Assembly (NCBI RefSeq): GCF_900105245.1
Contig: NZ_FNSZ01000001.1
Location: forward strand, 3,906,001 to 3,970,000
Source: Streptomyces sp. 1222.5
Lineage (GTDB): Bacteria > Actinomycetota > Actinomycetes > Streptomycetales > Streptomycetaceae
Direction of reading: 5' to 3'
Length of the DNA: 64,000 bases
Made by a program: the position numbers and the translations under genes. This document shows positions 57,300-64,000 of the stretch, piece after piece (positions within the stretch are counted from its first letter, which is position 1; every line of letters starts with the position of its first letter). The notes beneath the pieces were generated by a model. That model was not told where the DNA came from. It did no database searches and saw only the letters and a program-made list of their open reading frames with translations.

Positions 57300-58472
57300 A
57301 TGACGCCAGGGACCAGGAAAGTCGCCGTGGTGGGTGCGGCCCTCGCCGACTGCGGCCGCGTGGACGACGCGACCCCGTACACCCTGCACGCCCAGGCGGC
57401 CCGCCGCGCCCTGGCGGACGCCGGGCTGGACCGCGCCCGGGTGGACGGCTTCGCCTCGGCGGGCCTGGGCACGCTGGCCCCGGTGGAGGTCGCCGAGTAC
57501 CTGGGCCTGCGGCCCACCTGGGTGGACTCCACCTCCGTCGGCGGCTCGACCTGGGAGGTCATGGCGGCCCACGCGGCGGACGCGATAGCGGCGGGCCACG
57601 CGAACGCCGTCCTGCTGGTCTACGGCTCGACGGCGCGGGCGGACATCAGGGCGGGCCGCAGAACGGGCGACCTGTCCTTCGGCGCCCGCGGCCCGCTGCA
57701 GTTCGAGGTGCCCTACGGCCACACCCTGATCGCCAAGTACGCGATGGCGGCCCGGCGCCACATGATCGAGTACGGCACGACGATCGAGCAGCTGGCACAG
57801 GTCGCCGTGCAGGCACGGGCGAACGCCGCCCTGAACCCGGAGGCGATGTTCCGGGACCCGGTCACCGTCGACGATGTGGCGGCGGGCCCGCTGATCGCCG
57901 ACCCCTTCACCAGGCTGCACTGCTGTCTGCGGTCGGACGGCGGCGCGGCGGTGCTGCTGGCGGCCGAGGAGTACGTACGGGACTGCCGTACGGCCCCCGT
58001 CTGGGTCCTCGGCACCGGTGAGCACGTCTCCCACGCCACCATGTCCGAGTGGCCGGACTTCACCGTCTCCCCGGCCGCGGTGAGCGGCGCCCTGGCCTTC
58101 GAGCGCGCCGGTGTCCGCCCGTCCGAGATCGACTTCGCCGAGATCTACGACGCCTTCACCTACATGACCCTGGTGACCCTGGAGGACCTGGGCTTCTGTG
58201 CCAAGGGCGAGGGCGGGGCGTTCGTGGAGAAGGGCCGCCTGCTGGTGCGGGGCGGGGACCTGCCGGTGAACACGGACGGGGGCGGGCTCTCGGCCCAGCA
58301 TCCCGGTATGCGGGGGCTCTTCCTGCTGGTGGAGGCGGTACGGCAGCTGCGCGGGGAGGCCGGCGAGCGGCAGGTGCAGGCGCGGGACGGGATGCCGCCG
58401 CGGCTCGGGGTGGCGTCGGGGACGGGAGGCTGGTTCTGCTCCTCGGGGACGGTGGTGCTGGGCCGGGAGTGA
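57300..58472 (+). CDS. Thiolase-fold Ltp-type protein lacking the nucleophilic Cys (probable aldolase)
   Basis: 390 residues from ATG 57300. SCPx/Ltp features: KVAVVGAALADCGRVDD, DFAEIYDAFTYMTLVTLEDL, GFCAKGEGGAFVEKG, LPVNTDGGGLSAQHPG. Where thiolases have SCASG-like sequence with the acylated Cys, this has SVGGSTWEVMAAH, so the Cys is absent, as in Ltp2-type retro-aldolases. These need a DUF35 partner; one is encoded at 60691. The start codon directly abuts regulon site H, which suggests a leaderless message. Confidence 0.9.
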   Translation: MTPGTRKVAVVGAALADCGRVDDATPYTLHAQAARRALADAGLDRARVDGFASAGLGTLAPVEVAEYLGLRPTWVDSTSVGGSTWEVMAAHAADAIAAGHANAVLLVYGSTARADIRAGRRTGDLSFGARGPLQFEVPYGHTLIAKYAMAARRHMIEYGTTIEQLAQVAVQARANAALNPEAMFRDPVTVDDVAAGPLIADPFTRLHCCLRSDGGAAVLLAAEEYVRDCRTAPVWVLGTGEHVSHATMSEWPDFTVSPAAVSGALAFERAGVRPSEIDFAEIYDAFTYMTLVTLEDLGFCAKGEGGAFVEKGRLLVRGGDLPVNTDGGGLSAQHPGMRGLFLLVEAVRQLRGEAGERQVQARDGMPPRLGVASGTGGWFCSSGTVVLGRE

Positions 58473-58590
58473 GCGGGCCCCGGGCGACTGCCCCGCCCCC
58501 GCCAGCCGGGCGGCCGGGGCCCCGCACGCGTGGCCGGGGCCGTGCGCGCCCCGGCCGATCGTGGCCGCCCCGCCGGGCGATACTCGCTCC

Positions 58591-59259
58591 ATGGCACAAC
58601 AGGATCTCCACGAACTGCTCCGGTCGCAGCGGGTCTGGGCCCCCGGGACGACGCAGCTGCGGCCCTTCGACCCGGCCACCGCTCCTCCCACACCGCTGAC
58701 GTTGTTCACGCACTGGTTCGCGGAGGCGGTCGCGGCGGGGCAGCCCGAGCCGCACACGATGTCGCTGGCGACGGTGGACGAGGACGGGAAGCCGGACGTC
58801 CGGATCGTGATGCTGCACGGCGCGGACGTCGACGGCTGGTCCTTCGCCACGCACGCCACCAGCCGGAAGGGCCGGGCCCTGCGCGCCCACCCGGACGCCG
58901 CCCTGGCCTTCTACTGGCCGGTGCTCGGGCGCCAGGTGCGGGTGCGGGGGACGGTCACCCCGGCGCCGTCCGAGGAGAGCCAGGCCGACCTGCACGCACG
59001 GACCACCGGGGCGCTGGCCGCCGCGCTCACCGGCCGGCAGAGCGAGGAGCTGGACTCGCTGGAGGAGCTGGGCCGGGCGTCGGAGGCGGCCTGGGAGAAG
59101 GCCCGCGAGAACCCGGCGGAGCCCTCCCCCACCTGGACCCTGTACCGGCTGCGCCCCGAGACGGTGGAGTTCTTCCAGGGCGACGCGGACAGGCGGCACG
59201 TACGGCTGGAGTACCGGAGCACCGGGTTCGGCTGGAGCAGGGGGCTGCTGTGGCCGTGA
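58591..59259 (+). CDS. Pyridoxamine 5'-phosphate oxidase-family flavoprotein
   Basis: 222 residues from ATG 58591. PNPOx-like split barrel: SLATVDEDGKPDVRIVMLHG, SFATHATSRKGRALRAHPDA, FYWPVLGRQVRVRGTV and a C-terminal PTWTLYRLRPETVEFFQGD. Length and motifs match the FMN enzyme of vitamin B6 salvage, though closely similar actinobacterial paralogues use other substrates. No ribosome site is evident. Its 3' end is overlapped by the antisense Nudix frame. Confidence 0.85.
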   Translation: MAQQDLHELLRSQRVWAPGTTQLRPFDPATAPPTPLTLFTHWFAEAVAAGQPEPHTMSLATVDEDGKPDVRIVMLHGADVDGWSFATHATSRKGRALRAHPDAALAFYWPVLGRQVRVRGTVTPAPSEESQADLHARTTGALAAALTGRQSEELDSLEELGRASEAAWEKARENPAEPSPTWTLYRLRPETVEFFQGDADRRHVRLEYRSTGFGWSRGLLWP

Positions 59260-59747
59260 GCCGGCCGACGCAGGCGGGTTCCGGCTGACTCCAGGGCCCG
59301 TCCGGCACCAGGGCGCGCAGTACGGCCGTCAGCCGGGGCGGCTCGACGGGGTCCGGCAGCCGGCGCAGCTCGGAGCACGCGACCCACGCGTGGGTGTCCG
59401 GGTTCGCCCGCTCGTCGGGGAGCAGGCCGGTCCGCACGAGCGGAGGCCGTTCCGTGCCGAACCGCGCGACCAAGAACCGCACCGTCCCGACGTGCCGTCC
59501 GCCGTTCCACCACAGGTCCCGGTCGACCGGCACCGAGCGGTCGAGGACCGCGGCCGGATCGAGTCCGGTCTCCTCGGCCGGCTCGCGCCGCGCCGCCTCC
59601 AGCGGTGTCTCGCCGGGTTCGATGCCGCCGCCGGGCGGCTCCCAGGGCCACGACCCGTCGAACGGGCCGCGCCGGCGCAGGAAGCAGCAGGCGGTCGGCG
59701 GGGTCCAGGCAGATGACCCGTGCGGCGGGCCGGTGTGAGGTCTCCAC
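59027..59747 (-). pseudogene. Nudix hydrolase gene disrupted by a one-base frameshift
   Basis: From GTG 59747 one frame reads METSHRPAARVICLDPADRLLL, a typical Nudix N-terminus. At 59682-59683 the frame changes; the next frame gives RRRGPFDGSWPWEPPGGGIE and the complete Nudix box GETPLEAARREPAEETGL. Removing one T from CTGCTGCTTCCTGCG restores a continuous protein. Either a real mutation or a sequencing error. The second frame has no stop until 59027, inside the PNPOx gene, so the true 3' end is unclear. If intact it would hydrolyse a nucleoside diphosphate derivative. Confidence 0.6.
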
Positions 59748-59828
59748 CGGCCCGCCGCCATGCGCTCCGCGGCCCGCTGCCGAGACCGCCCGCGTGAACC
59801 GGGCGCGAGGCCGCCTCCGCCGGCGGCC

Positions 59829-60686
59829 TCACCCGCCGAACCGCCACACCGCGAAGTCCGCGACCGGCCGGTACCCGATCCGCTGGTAGAGGGCGTTGCT
59901 CGTCGGGTTGGCCAGGTCCGTGTAGAGGAGGATCTCCGGTACGCCGGAGTCCCGCGCGGCCCGGCTCACCTCCGCCGTGACCGCGCCCGCGTATCCGCGT
60001 CCGCGCAGGGCGGCCGGGGTGTAGACGGGGGCGACACGGACCTGGCCGGCGATCTCCGGGGTCGCTCCGGCCATCGAGGCCGGGGTGCCGTCCGGCGTCT
60101 CCCACAGGGTGGCCCCACCGCGGGCGATACGGGCGTCGGCCCACTCGGCGGGGTCCTGGGGCTCCGCTCCCACCGCCTCCGTGAACTCCCCGTACCAGCG
60201 GATCAGCAGGTCACGGTCCCCCGGGCCCGCGATCCGTGCCCGGCCTTCCGGCTCCGGTCCGGGCAAGGTCAGCCCGGCCAGCCGGTACAGCCGTTGCCGC
60301 TGGTGGACGGCGGCCTCCGCGCCGGTGCACCGCTGCCAGGCCGCCGCGAGGGCCGCCGCCGTCTCCCGTTCACCGAAGACCCCCGGCACCGGGTGCCCGG
60401 CGTCCGCCAGCCGCGCCGCGAGGGCACCGGCCCCGTCCGGGGTGAGCGGGGTGACGTGGAGGGGGAAGGGCGGAGTGTGCAGCAGCACGGCCCGGACCCT
60501 GCCCGCCGCCCCCAGCACGCCGAACAGGGGCGGTTCGTCGCCGTAGACGTGCGGGCCGCGGCGGCGGAGCGCGTCCGTCACCGTCAACGGAACCGTGTGC
60601 AGGGCCGGTTCGGAGCGCAGGAAGTCGCCCGCGCGGTCGAGGAGTTCGTCCAGGTCTTCGGTCAGGTGCCAGTCGTCGGGGCGCAT
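59829..60686 (-). CDS. GNAT-family N-acetyltransferase
   Basis: 285 residues from ATG 60686; GTG 60707 would add seven residues but GGAGG abuts it directly. The C-terminal half is a GNAT fold: VAPVYTPAALRGRGYAGAVT (acetyl-CoA pyrophosphate loop RGRGYA) and LLYTDLANPTSNALYQRIGY. The N-terminal half is a degenerate acetyltransferase-like domain. The start is 4 bases past the DUF35 stop, so it belongs to the DoxX-DUF35-GNAT operon. Acceptor unknown. Confidence 0.85.
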   Translation of the reverse strand: MRPDDWHLTEDLDELLDRAGDFLRSEPALHTVPLTVTDALRRRGPHVYGDEPPLFGVLGAAGRVRAVLLHTPPFPLHVTPLTPDGAGALAARLADAGHPVPGVFGERETAAALAAAWQRCTGAEAAVHQRQRLYRLAGLTLPGPEPEGRARIAGPGDRDLLIRWYGEFTEAVGAEPQDPAEWADARIARGGATLWETPDGTPASMAGATPEIAGQVRVAPVYTPAALRGRGYAGAVTAEVSRAARDSGVPEILLYTDLANPTSNALYQRIGYRPVADFAVWRFGG

Positions 60687-60690
60687 CCGG

Positions 60691-61098
60691 TCATGATCGG
60701 CTCTCACCCTCCGGGCCGAACACCGGATTTCCCTCGCGGAACGTCACCCGCAGCGGCATTCCGGCCGCCAGTTCCGCCTCGGCGCACGCCACCACCTGCG
60801 TCATCATCCTCGGCCCCTCCGCCAGGTCGACCACGGCCGCCGTGTACGGGGTGCGCTCGCCGAAGGGAGGCAGGTCGTTGCGATGGACCGTGGACCAGGT
60901 GTAGAGAGTGGCCCGGCCGCTCGCCTCCTCCCATCCGACCTCCTCGCTCCAGCAGTACGGGCAGAACTCGCGGGGGTAGTGGTGGGCCCGGCCGCACTGC
61001 GCGCAGCGCCGGATCAGCAGCCGGCCCTCGGCCGCCGCCGCCCAGTAGGGGCGCGTGAAGGCGTCGGGTTCGGGGAGGTCGTAGCGCGCCGCGCCCAT
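60691..61098 (-). CDS. DUF35 OB-fold zinc-ribbon protein
   Basis: 135 residues from ATG 61098, overlapping the DoxX stop by one base (TGATG). Zinc ribbon CAQCGRAHHYPREFCPYC, then OB fold with GRATLYTWSTVHRNDLPPFG and YTAAVVDLAEGPRM. Second DUF35 gene of the window; likely partner of the Cys-less thiolase-fold protein at 57300, forming an Ltp2/DUF35-type aldolase, although the two are in separate transcripts. Confidence 0.92.
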   Translation of the reverse strand: MGAARYDLPEPDAFTRPYWAAAAEGRLLIRRCAQCGRAHHYPREFCPYCWSEEVGWEEASGRATLYTWSTVHRNDLPPFGERTPYTAAVVDLAEGPRMMTQVVACAEAELAAGMPLRVTFREGNPVFGPEGESRS

Positions 61099-61547
61099 CA
61101 GAACCAGCCCAGCCAGGCGTCCACCGACCAGGTCTGCCAGGCCATCCCGAAGAAGCCGGCCAGGGAGATCAGCGCCATCATCGAGTTCTGGCCCTGCTCA
61201 GCCCAGTCGTGGATCATGAGGACGAAGTAGATCGCGTTCAGCAGCAGGCCGCCGAGCAGGGCGACGGGGGTCAGGAATCCGGCGATCAGGCCGAGGCCGA
61301 GGGACAGTTCGGCGTAGGCCACGACGTACGCCATGAGCCTCGGGTGCGGCCCGACCACCGTGTCGAAGCCCGCCCGGACCGGGGCCCACCGGTGCTTCGC
61401 CGCCACGTCCGCCGCCCAGGCGATCCCGCTCCCGTCCTCGAACCAGGCCTTCTTGTCCTTGTGCCGCCAGCTCTCCAGCCACCACAGGCCGAGGCCGATA
61501 CGCAGCACCGCCAGCCACTGAGCGCCGTCCAGCCATATCGAGTCCAT
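61098..61547 (-). CDS. DoxX-family membrane protein
   Basis: 149 residues from ATG 61547. Four membrane helices with DoxX features: AVLRIGLGLWWLESW, YVVAYAELSLGLGLIAGFLT then PVALLGGLLLNAIYFVLM. DoxX proteins are membrane subunits of quinone- or thiol-linked oxidoreductase systems. The perfect palindrome site I starts 5 bases upstream of its ATG, leaving no room for a ribosome site. Confidence 0.88.
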   Translation of the reverse strand: MDSIWLDGAQWLAVLRIGLGLWWLESWRHKDKKAWFEDGSGIAWAADVAAKHRWAPVRAGFDTVVGPHPRLMAYVVAYAELSLGLGLIAGFLTPVALLGGLLLNAIYFVLMIHDWAEQGQNSMMALISLAGFFGMAWQTWSVDAWLGWF

Positions 61548-61551
61548 GGAT

Positions 61552-61566
61552 CTGACGGTACGTCAG
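61552..61566. promoter_or_regulatory. Regulon palindrome site I
   Basis: CTGACGGTACGTCAG, perfect over all 15 bases apart from the centre; between the divergent DoxX (61547) and flavin monooxygenase (61714) genes. Confidence 0.75.
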
Positions 61567-61713
61567 ATGGGTCACCTTGCCGAGCCCTCCGCCGGGGATC
61601 GGTGTGGGCTGCGTCACGAGTGGCGGTCACATCTCCACACACGTGATCAATCCGCAACCAATTCCGGTCTTGACCGAGACCCATCAAGCGGACGTGTGAT
61701 TACGCTCCCGCTC

Positions 61714-62892
61714 ATGGCAGCCTCCCGTCCCGCTCCCGCACACCTCTCCCCGACCCCGGCGGACCGCCCGGTCTACGTCATAGGCGCCGGTCCGGGCGGC
61801 CTGGCCGCCGCGTACGCGCTGCGGGCCCGGGGCATACGGGCGGTGGTGCTGGAGAAGGCCGACCGGGTGGGCGCCTCCTGGCGCGGGCACTACGACCGGC
61901 TCCATCTGCACACCACCCGCCGGCTGTCCGGACTGCCGGGCCTGGCGATGCCCCGCCGGTTCGGGCGCTGGGTCTCCCGCGACAACGTGGTGCGGTACCT
62001 GGAGAAGTACGCCGAGCACCACGAGCTGGAGATCGTCACCGGCGTCGAGGTGCACCGCGTGGAGCGGACCGGGGACGGCACGGGCTGGCTGCTGCACGCC
62101 TCCGGTGGACGGGAGCTGACCGGCAGCGCGGTCGTCGTCGCCACCGGCTTCAACCACACCCCGCGCATCCCGGACTGGCCCGGGCGGGAGGGGTACGACG
62201 GCGACTTCCGGCACGCCGGCGAGTACCGCGACGCCGAGCCGTACGCCGGCCGTGACGTGCTCGTCGTCGGTGTCGGCAACACCGGCGCCGAGATCGCCGT
62301 GGACCTGGCGGAGGGCGGGGCCGCCCGGGTGCGGCTGGCGGTGCGCACCGCTCCGCACATCCTGCGCCGGTCGACCCTCGGGTGGGCCGCCCAGTACACC
62401 GGCGTGCTGGTACGGCGGCTGCCGGTGGGGCTCGTCGACCGGCTCGCGGGCCCCGTGGGCCGCATCAGCACCCCCGACCTGTCCGCCCAGGGGCTGCCCC
62501 GCCCGGACACCGGCCTCTACACCCGGGTGAAACAGGGCGCCATCCCGGTCCAGGACGTCGGCCTGATCGACGCCGTGCGCCGGGGGAAGGTGGAGGTCGT
62601 GGCCGCCGTCGAGGCCTTCGAGGACGGCAAGGTGGTCCTCGCCGACGGCAGCCGTCTCTCGCCGGACGCGGTGATCGCGGCCACCGGGTACACGCGGGCC
62701 CTGGAGGGGCTCGTCGGGCACCTGGGCGTACTGGACGAGCGCGGCAGGCCGGTGGTGCACGGCGGGCGCACACCGCAACAGGCCACCGGTCTGTATTTCA
62801 CCGGTTTCACCAACCCCATCAGCGGAATGTTCCGGGAAATGGCCCTCGACGCCGGACGGATCGCCAAATCGGTGGCGAAGACGCTGAGGTAG
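61714..62892 (+). CDS. Flavin-containing monooxygenase-like FAD/NAD(P)H oxidoreductase
   Basis: 392 residues from ATG 61714; the frame is open back to 61546 and GTG 61696 is possible, with no clear ribosome site for any. FAD motif VYVIGAGPGGLAAAYALRAR, ADRVGASWRGHYDRLHLHT, ATGFNHTPRIPDWPG, NAD(P) motif VLVVGVGNTGAEIAVDLAEG, and ATGYTRALEGL. This is the YUCCA/CzcO-like group that N-, S- or Baeyer-Villiger-oxidises substrates or moves hydride to a partner. Upstream of the acyl-CoA synthetase gene, separated by sites J and K. Confidence 0.9.
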   Translation: MAASRPAPAHLSPTPADRPVYVIGAGPGGLAAAYALRARGIRAVVLEKADRVGASWRGHYDRLHLHTTRRLSGLPGLAMPRRFGRWVSRDNVVRYLEKYAEHHELEIVTGVEVHRVERTGDGTGWLLHASGGRELTGSAVVVATGFNHTPRIPDWPGREGYDGDFRHAGEYRDAEPYAGRDVLVVGVGNTGAEIAVDLAEGGAARVRLAVRTAPHILRRSTLGWAAQYTGVLVRRLPVGLVDRLAGPVGRISTPDLSAQGLPRPDTGLYTRVKQGAIPVQDVGLIDAVRRGKVEVVAAVEAFEDGKVVLADGSRLSPDAVIAATGYTRALEGLVGHLGVLDERGRPVVHGGRTPQQATGLYFTGFTNPISGMFREMALDAGRIAKSVAKTLR

Positions 62893-62924
62893 CCGCGCAA
62901 CAACTTTGCTGTACCGACCCGTTC

Positions 62925-62939
62925 CTGACGAGTCGTCAG
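62925..62939. promoter_or_regulatory. Regulon palindrome site J
   Basis: CTGACGAGTCGTCAG, perfect arms, upstream of the acyl-CoA synthetase gene. Confidence 0.75.
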
Positions 62940-62948
62940 TTCAGTAAT

Positions 62949-62963
62949 CTGACCATGCGTCAG
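62949..62963. promoter_or_regulatory. Regulon palindrome site K
   Basis: CTGACCATGCGTCAG, one mismatch, 24 bases after site J (start to start) and 34 bases before ATG 62998. Confidence 0.65.
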
Positions 62964-62997
62964 TTTTGTTGGCTGTCTCACAGGAGCGGGCGGAACG

Positions 62998-64000
62998 ATG
63001 CTTGGATCAACCCACGGCACCCTCACCACCGACTCCCGCCGGGCCCGGGTCATCGCCTGCGGTGAGCAGCGGCCCGGCCGCGCCGTCCACGGCCGCACCG
63101 ACGATCCGGCCGATCTCGACGTCAGCGGACGCCCGCTGTACGCGGACGTGCCCGACCTCGCGCGGTTCTTCCGGCCCGAGTCCGTCGCCGTGGTCGGCGC
63201 CTCGGACGCCGAGGGCCGGCCGAACACCGGGATCACCCGGCAGCTGCTGGCCTGGGCCGAGCGGGTCGGCGCCCGGGTGCATCCGGTGCATCCGAGCAGG
63301 CCGGCCGTGTTCGGCGTCCCCTGCGTGGCCTCCGTCGCCGAGCTGCCCGAACAGGTCGACCTGGCCGTCCTGCTGGTCGCCGACCCCCTCCCGCTGGTCG
63401 AGGAACTGGCCGAGGCCAAGGTGCGGTTCGCGGTCGCCTTCGCCTCCGGATTCGCGGAGACCGGCGAGGCGGGCGCCGAGGCCCAGCGGCTCCTCGCGGA
63501 CACCGTGCGCCGCTCGGGACTGCGGCTGCTCGGCCCGAACACCAACCTCAACGCCTTCGAGCGCTTCCGGGAGGACCTGCCGGGACCCGCCATCGCGCTG
63601 ATCACCCAGTCCGGGCACCAGGGCCGGCCCGTCTTCGCCCTCCAGGAACTCGGTATCCGCCTCTCGCACTGGGCGCCGACCGGCAACGAGGCCGACCTGG
63701 AGACGTCGGACTTCGTCTCCTGGTTCGCCGAGCAGCCCGAGGTCGGCGTCATCGCCGCCTACGTCGAGGGGCTGAAGGACGGCCGCGCCTTCCTGCTGGC
63801 GGCGGACCGCGCCGCCCGCCGCAAGGTGCCCGTGGTCGCCGTGAAGGTGGGCCGGACCGAGACCGGGGCCCGTACGGCCGCCTCCCACACCGGCAAGCTG
63901 ACCGGCGCCGACGACGTGGTGGACGCGGCGATGCGGCAGTACGGCGTGATCCGTGTCGACGGCCTGGACGAACTCCAGGACACCGCCGCCCTGCTGGCCC
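62998..64000 (+). CDS. NDP-forming acyl-CoA synthetase, N-terminal part
   Basis: 334 codons from ATG 62998, open at the window end. CoA-binding Rossmann domain SVAVVGASDAEGRPNTGITR, VHPSRPAVFGVPCVASVAEL, AVAFASGFAETG, then succinyl-CoA-ligase-like domain LGPNTNLNAFERF, ALITQSGHQGRPVFALQELG and SHTGKLTGADDVVDAAMRQY. It should activate a carboxylate to its CoA thioester with ATP giving ADP. The phosphorylated His usually sits in ITQSG..G; here ITQSGHQG includes a His. Two regulon operators stand directly upstream. Confidence 0.9.
   Translation, partial: MLGSTHGTLTTDSRRARVIACGEQRPGRAVHGRTDDPADLDVSGRPLYADVPDLARFFRPESVAVVGASDAEGRPNTGITRQLLAWAERVGARVHPVHPSRPAVFGVPCVASVAELPEQVDLAVLLVADPLPLVEELAEAKVRFAVAFASGFAETGEAGAEAQRLLADTVRRSGLRLLGPNTNLNAFERFREDLPGPAIALITQSGHQGRPVFALQELGIRLSHWAPTGNEADLETSDFVSWFAEQPEVGVIAAYVEGLKDGRAFLLAADRAARRKVPVVAVKVGRTETGARTAASHTGKLTGADDVVDAAMRQYGVIRVDGLDELQDTAALLA

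Noticed and set aside
34405..64000. Complete cholesterol/steroid degradation cluster
   Set aside because: Ltp/DUF35 and hydroxysteroid-dehydrogenase-like SDR genes are suggestive, but no ring-opening enzymes, KstD, or Mce transporter genes occur in the window.
1..64000. tRNA or rRNA genes
   Set aside because: No cloverleaf with CCA-proximal stem or conserved TTCGA arm, and no rRNA sequence, was noticed in any intergenic stretch; a dedicated tRNA scan was not possible.

Overview
The window is high-GC actinobacterial DNA and reads as a Streptomyces chromosome core segment. The evidence is strong third-position G/C bias, many GTG starts, DUF397/XRE pairs, a DUF6233 protein, several Ser/Thr kinases, and above all the afsK-afsS-afsR global regulatory locus (AfsR is 993 codons long and AfsS is a tiny repeat protein). 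No rRNA, tRNA, CRISPR array, IS element or prophage was seen. No gene-free stretch exceeds about 275 bases.

Layout. (1) 1-9.7 kb: the end of a flotillin, an unknown protein, a STAS protein, a decayed ANTAR remnant, a receptor-like Ser/Thr kinase, small Streptomyces-specific proteins, an SPFH protein, an MFS exporter facing an ArsR-type regulator plus glutathione peroxidase, and a MerR regulator. (2) 9.7-17 kb: DUF397/XRE pair, a GPP34 protein, a membrane D,D-carboxypeptidase with a huge Ala/Asp-rich cytoplasmic region, and a polytopic membrane protein. (3) 17-34 kb: SDR, sodium/solute symporter, a 101-bp tandem repeat, a degenerate ADP-ribosylglycohydrolase, DUF2165, an L,D-transpeptidase-like protein without its Cys, the F420 enzyme FbiC with an LLM oxidoreductase, a PHP metallohydrolase, a PadR-controlled membrane protein/carotenoid oxygenase pair, and a four-gene operon (WXG100-like protein, papain-like protease, chagasin-like lipoprotein, unknown protein). 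(4) 34-64 kb: a large catabolic region (aldehyde dehydrogenase, amidohydrolases, LLM flavin/F420 oxidoreductases, SDR, acyl-CoA ligases, two thiolase-fold proteins with two DUF35 partners, a crotonase, acyl-CoA dehydrogenase, DoxX, flavin monooxygenase, NDP-forming acyl-CoA synthetase). The afsR/afsS/afsK genes sit inside it.

How the genes work together. A 15-bp palindrome, CTGACGnnnCGTCAG, occurs eleven times, each time just upstream of a catabolic gene or divergent pair (17.9, 38.8, 41.8, 47.1, 57.2, 61.6 and 62.9 kb), with a degenerate copy at the start codon of a TetR gene at 53.6 kb. I infer one regulon, probably run by that TetR protein, for CoA-dependent breakdown of an unidentified lipid- or terpenoid-like substrate, with F420 or flavin chemistry. 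The second system worth attention is the protease/inhibitor operon at 30.8-33.8 kb, which looks like a type VII-secreted papain-like effector with a chagasin-like lipoprotein inhibitor.
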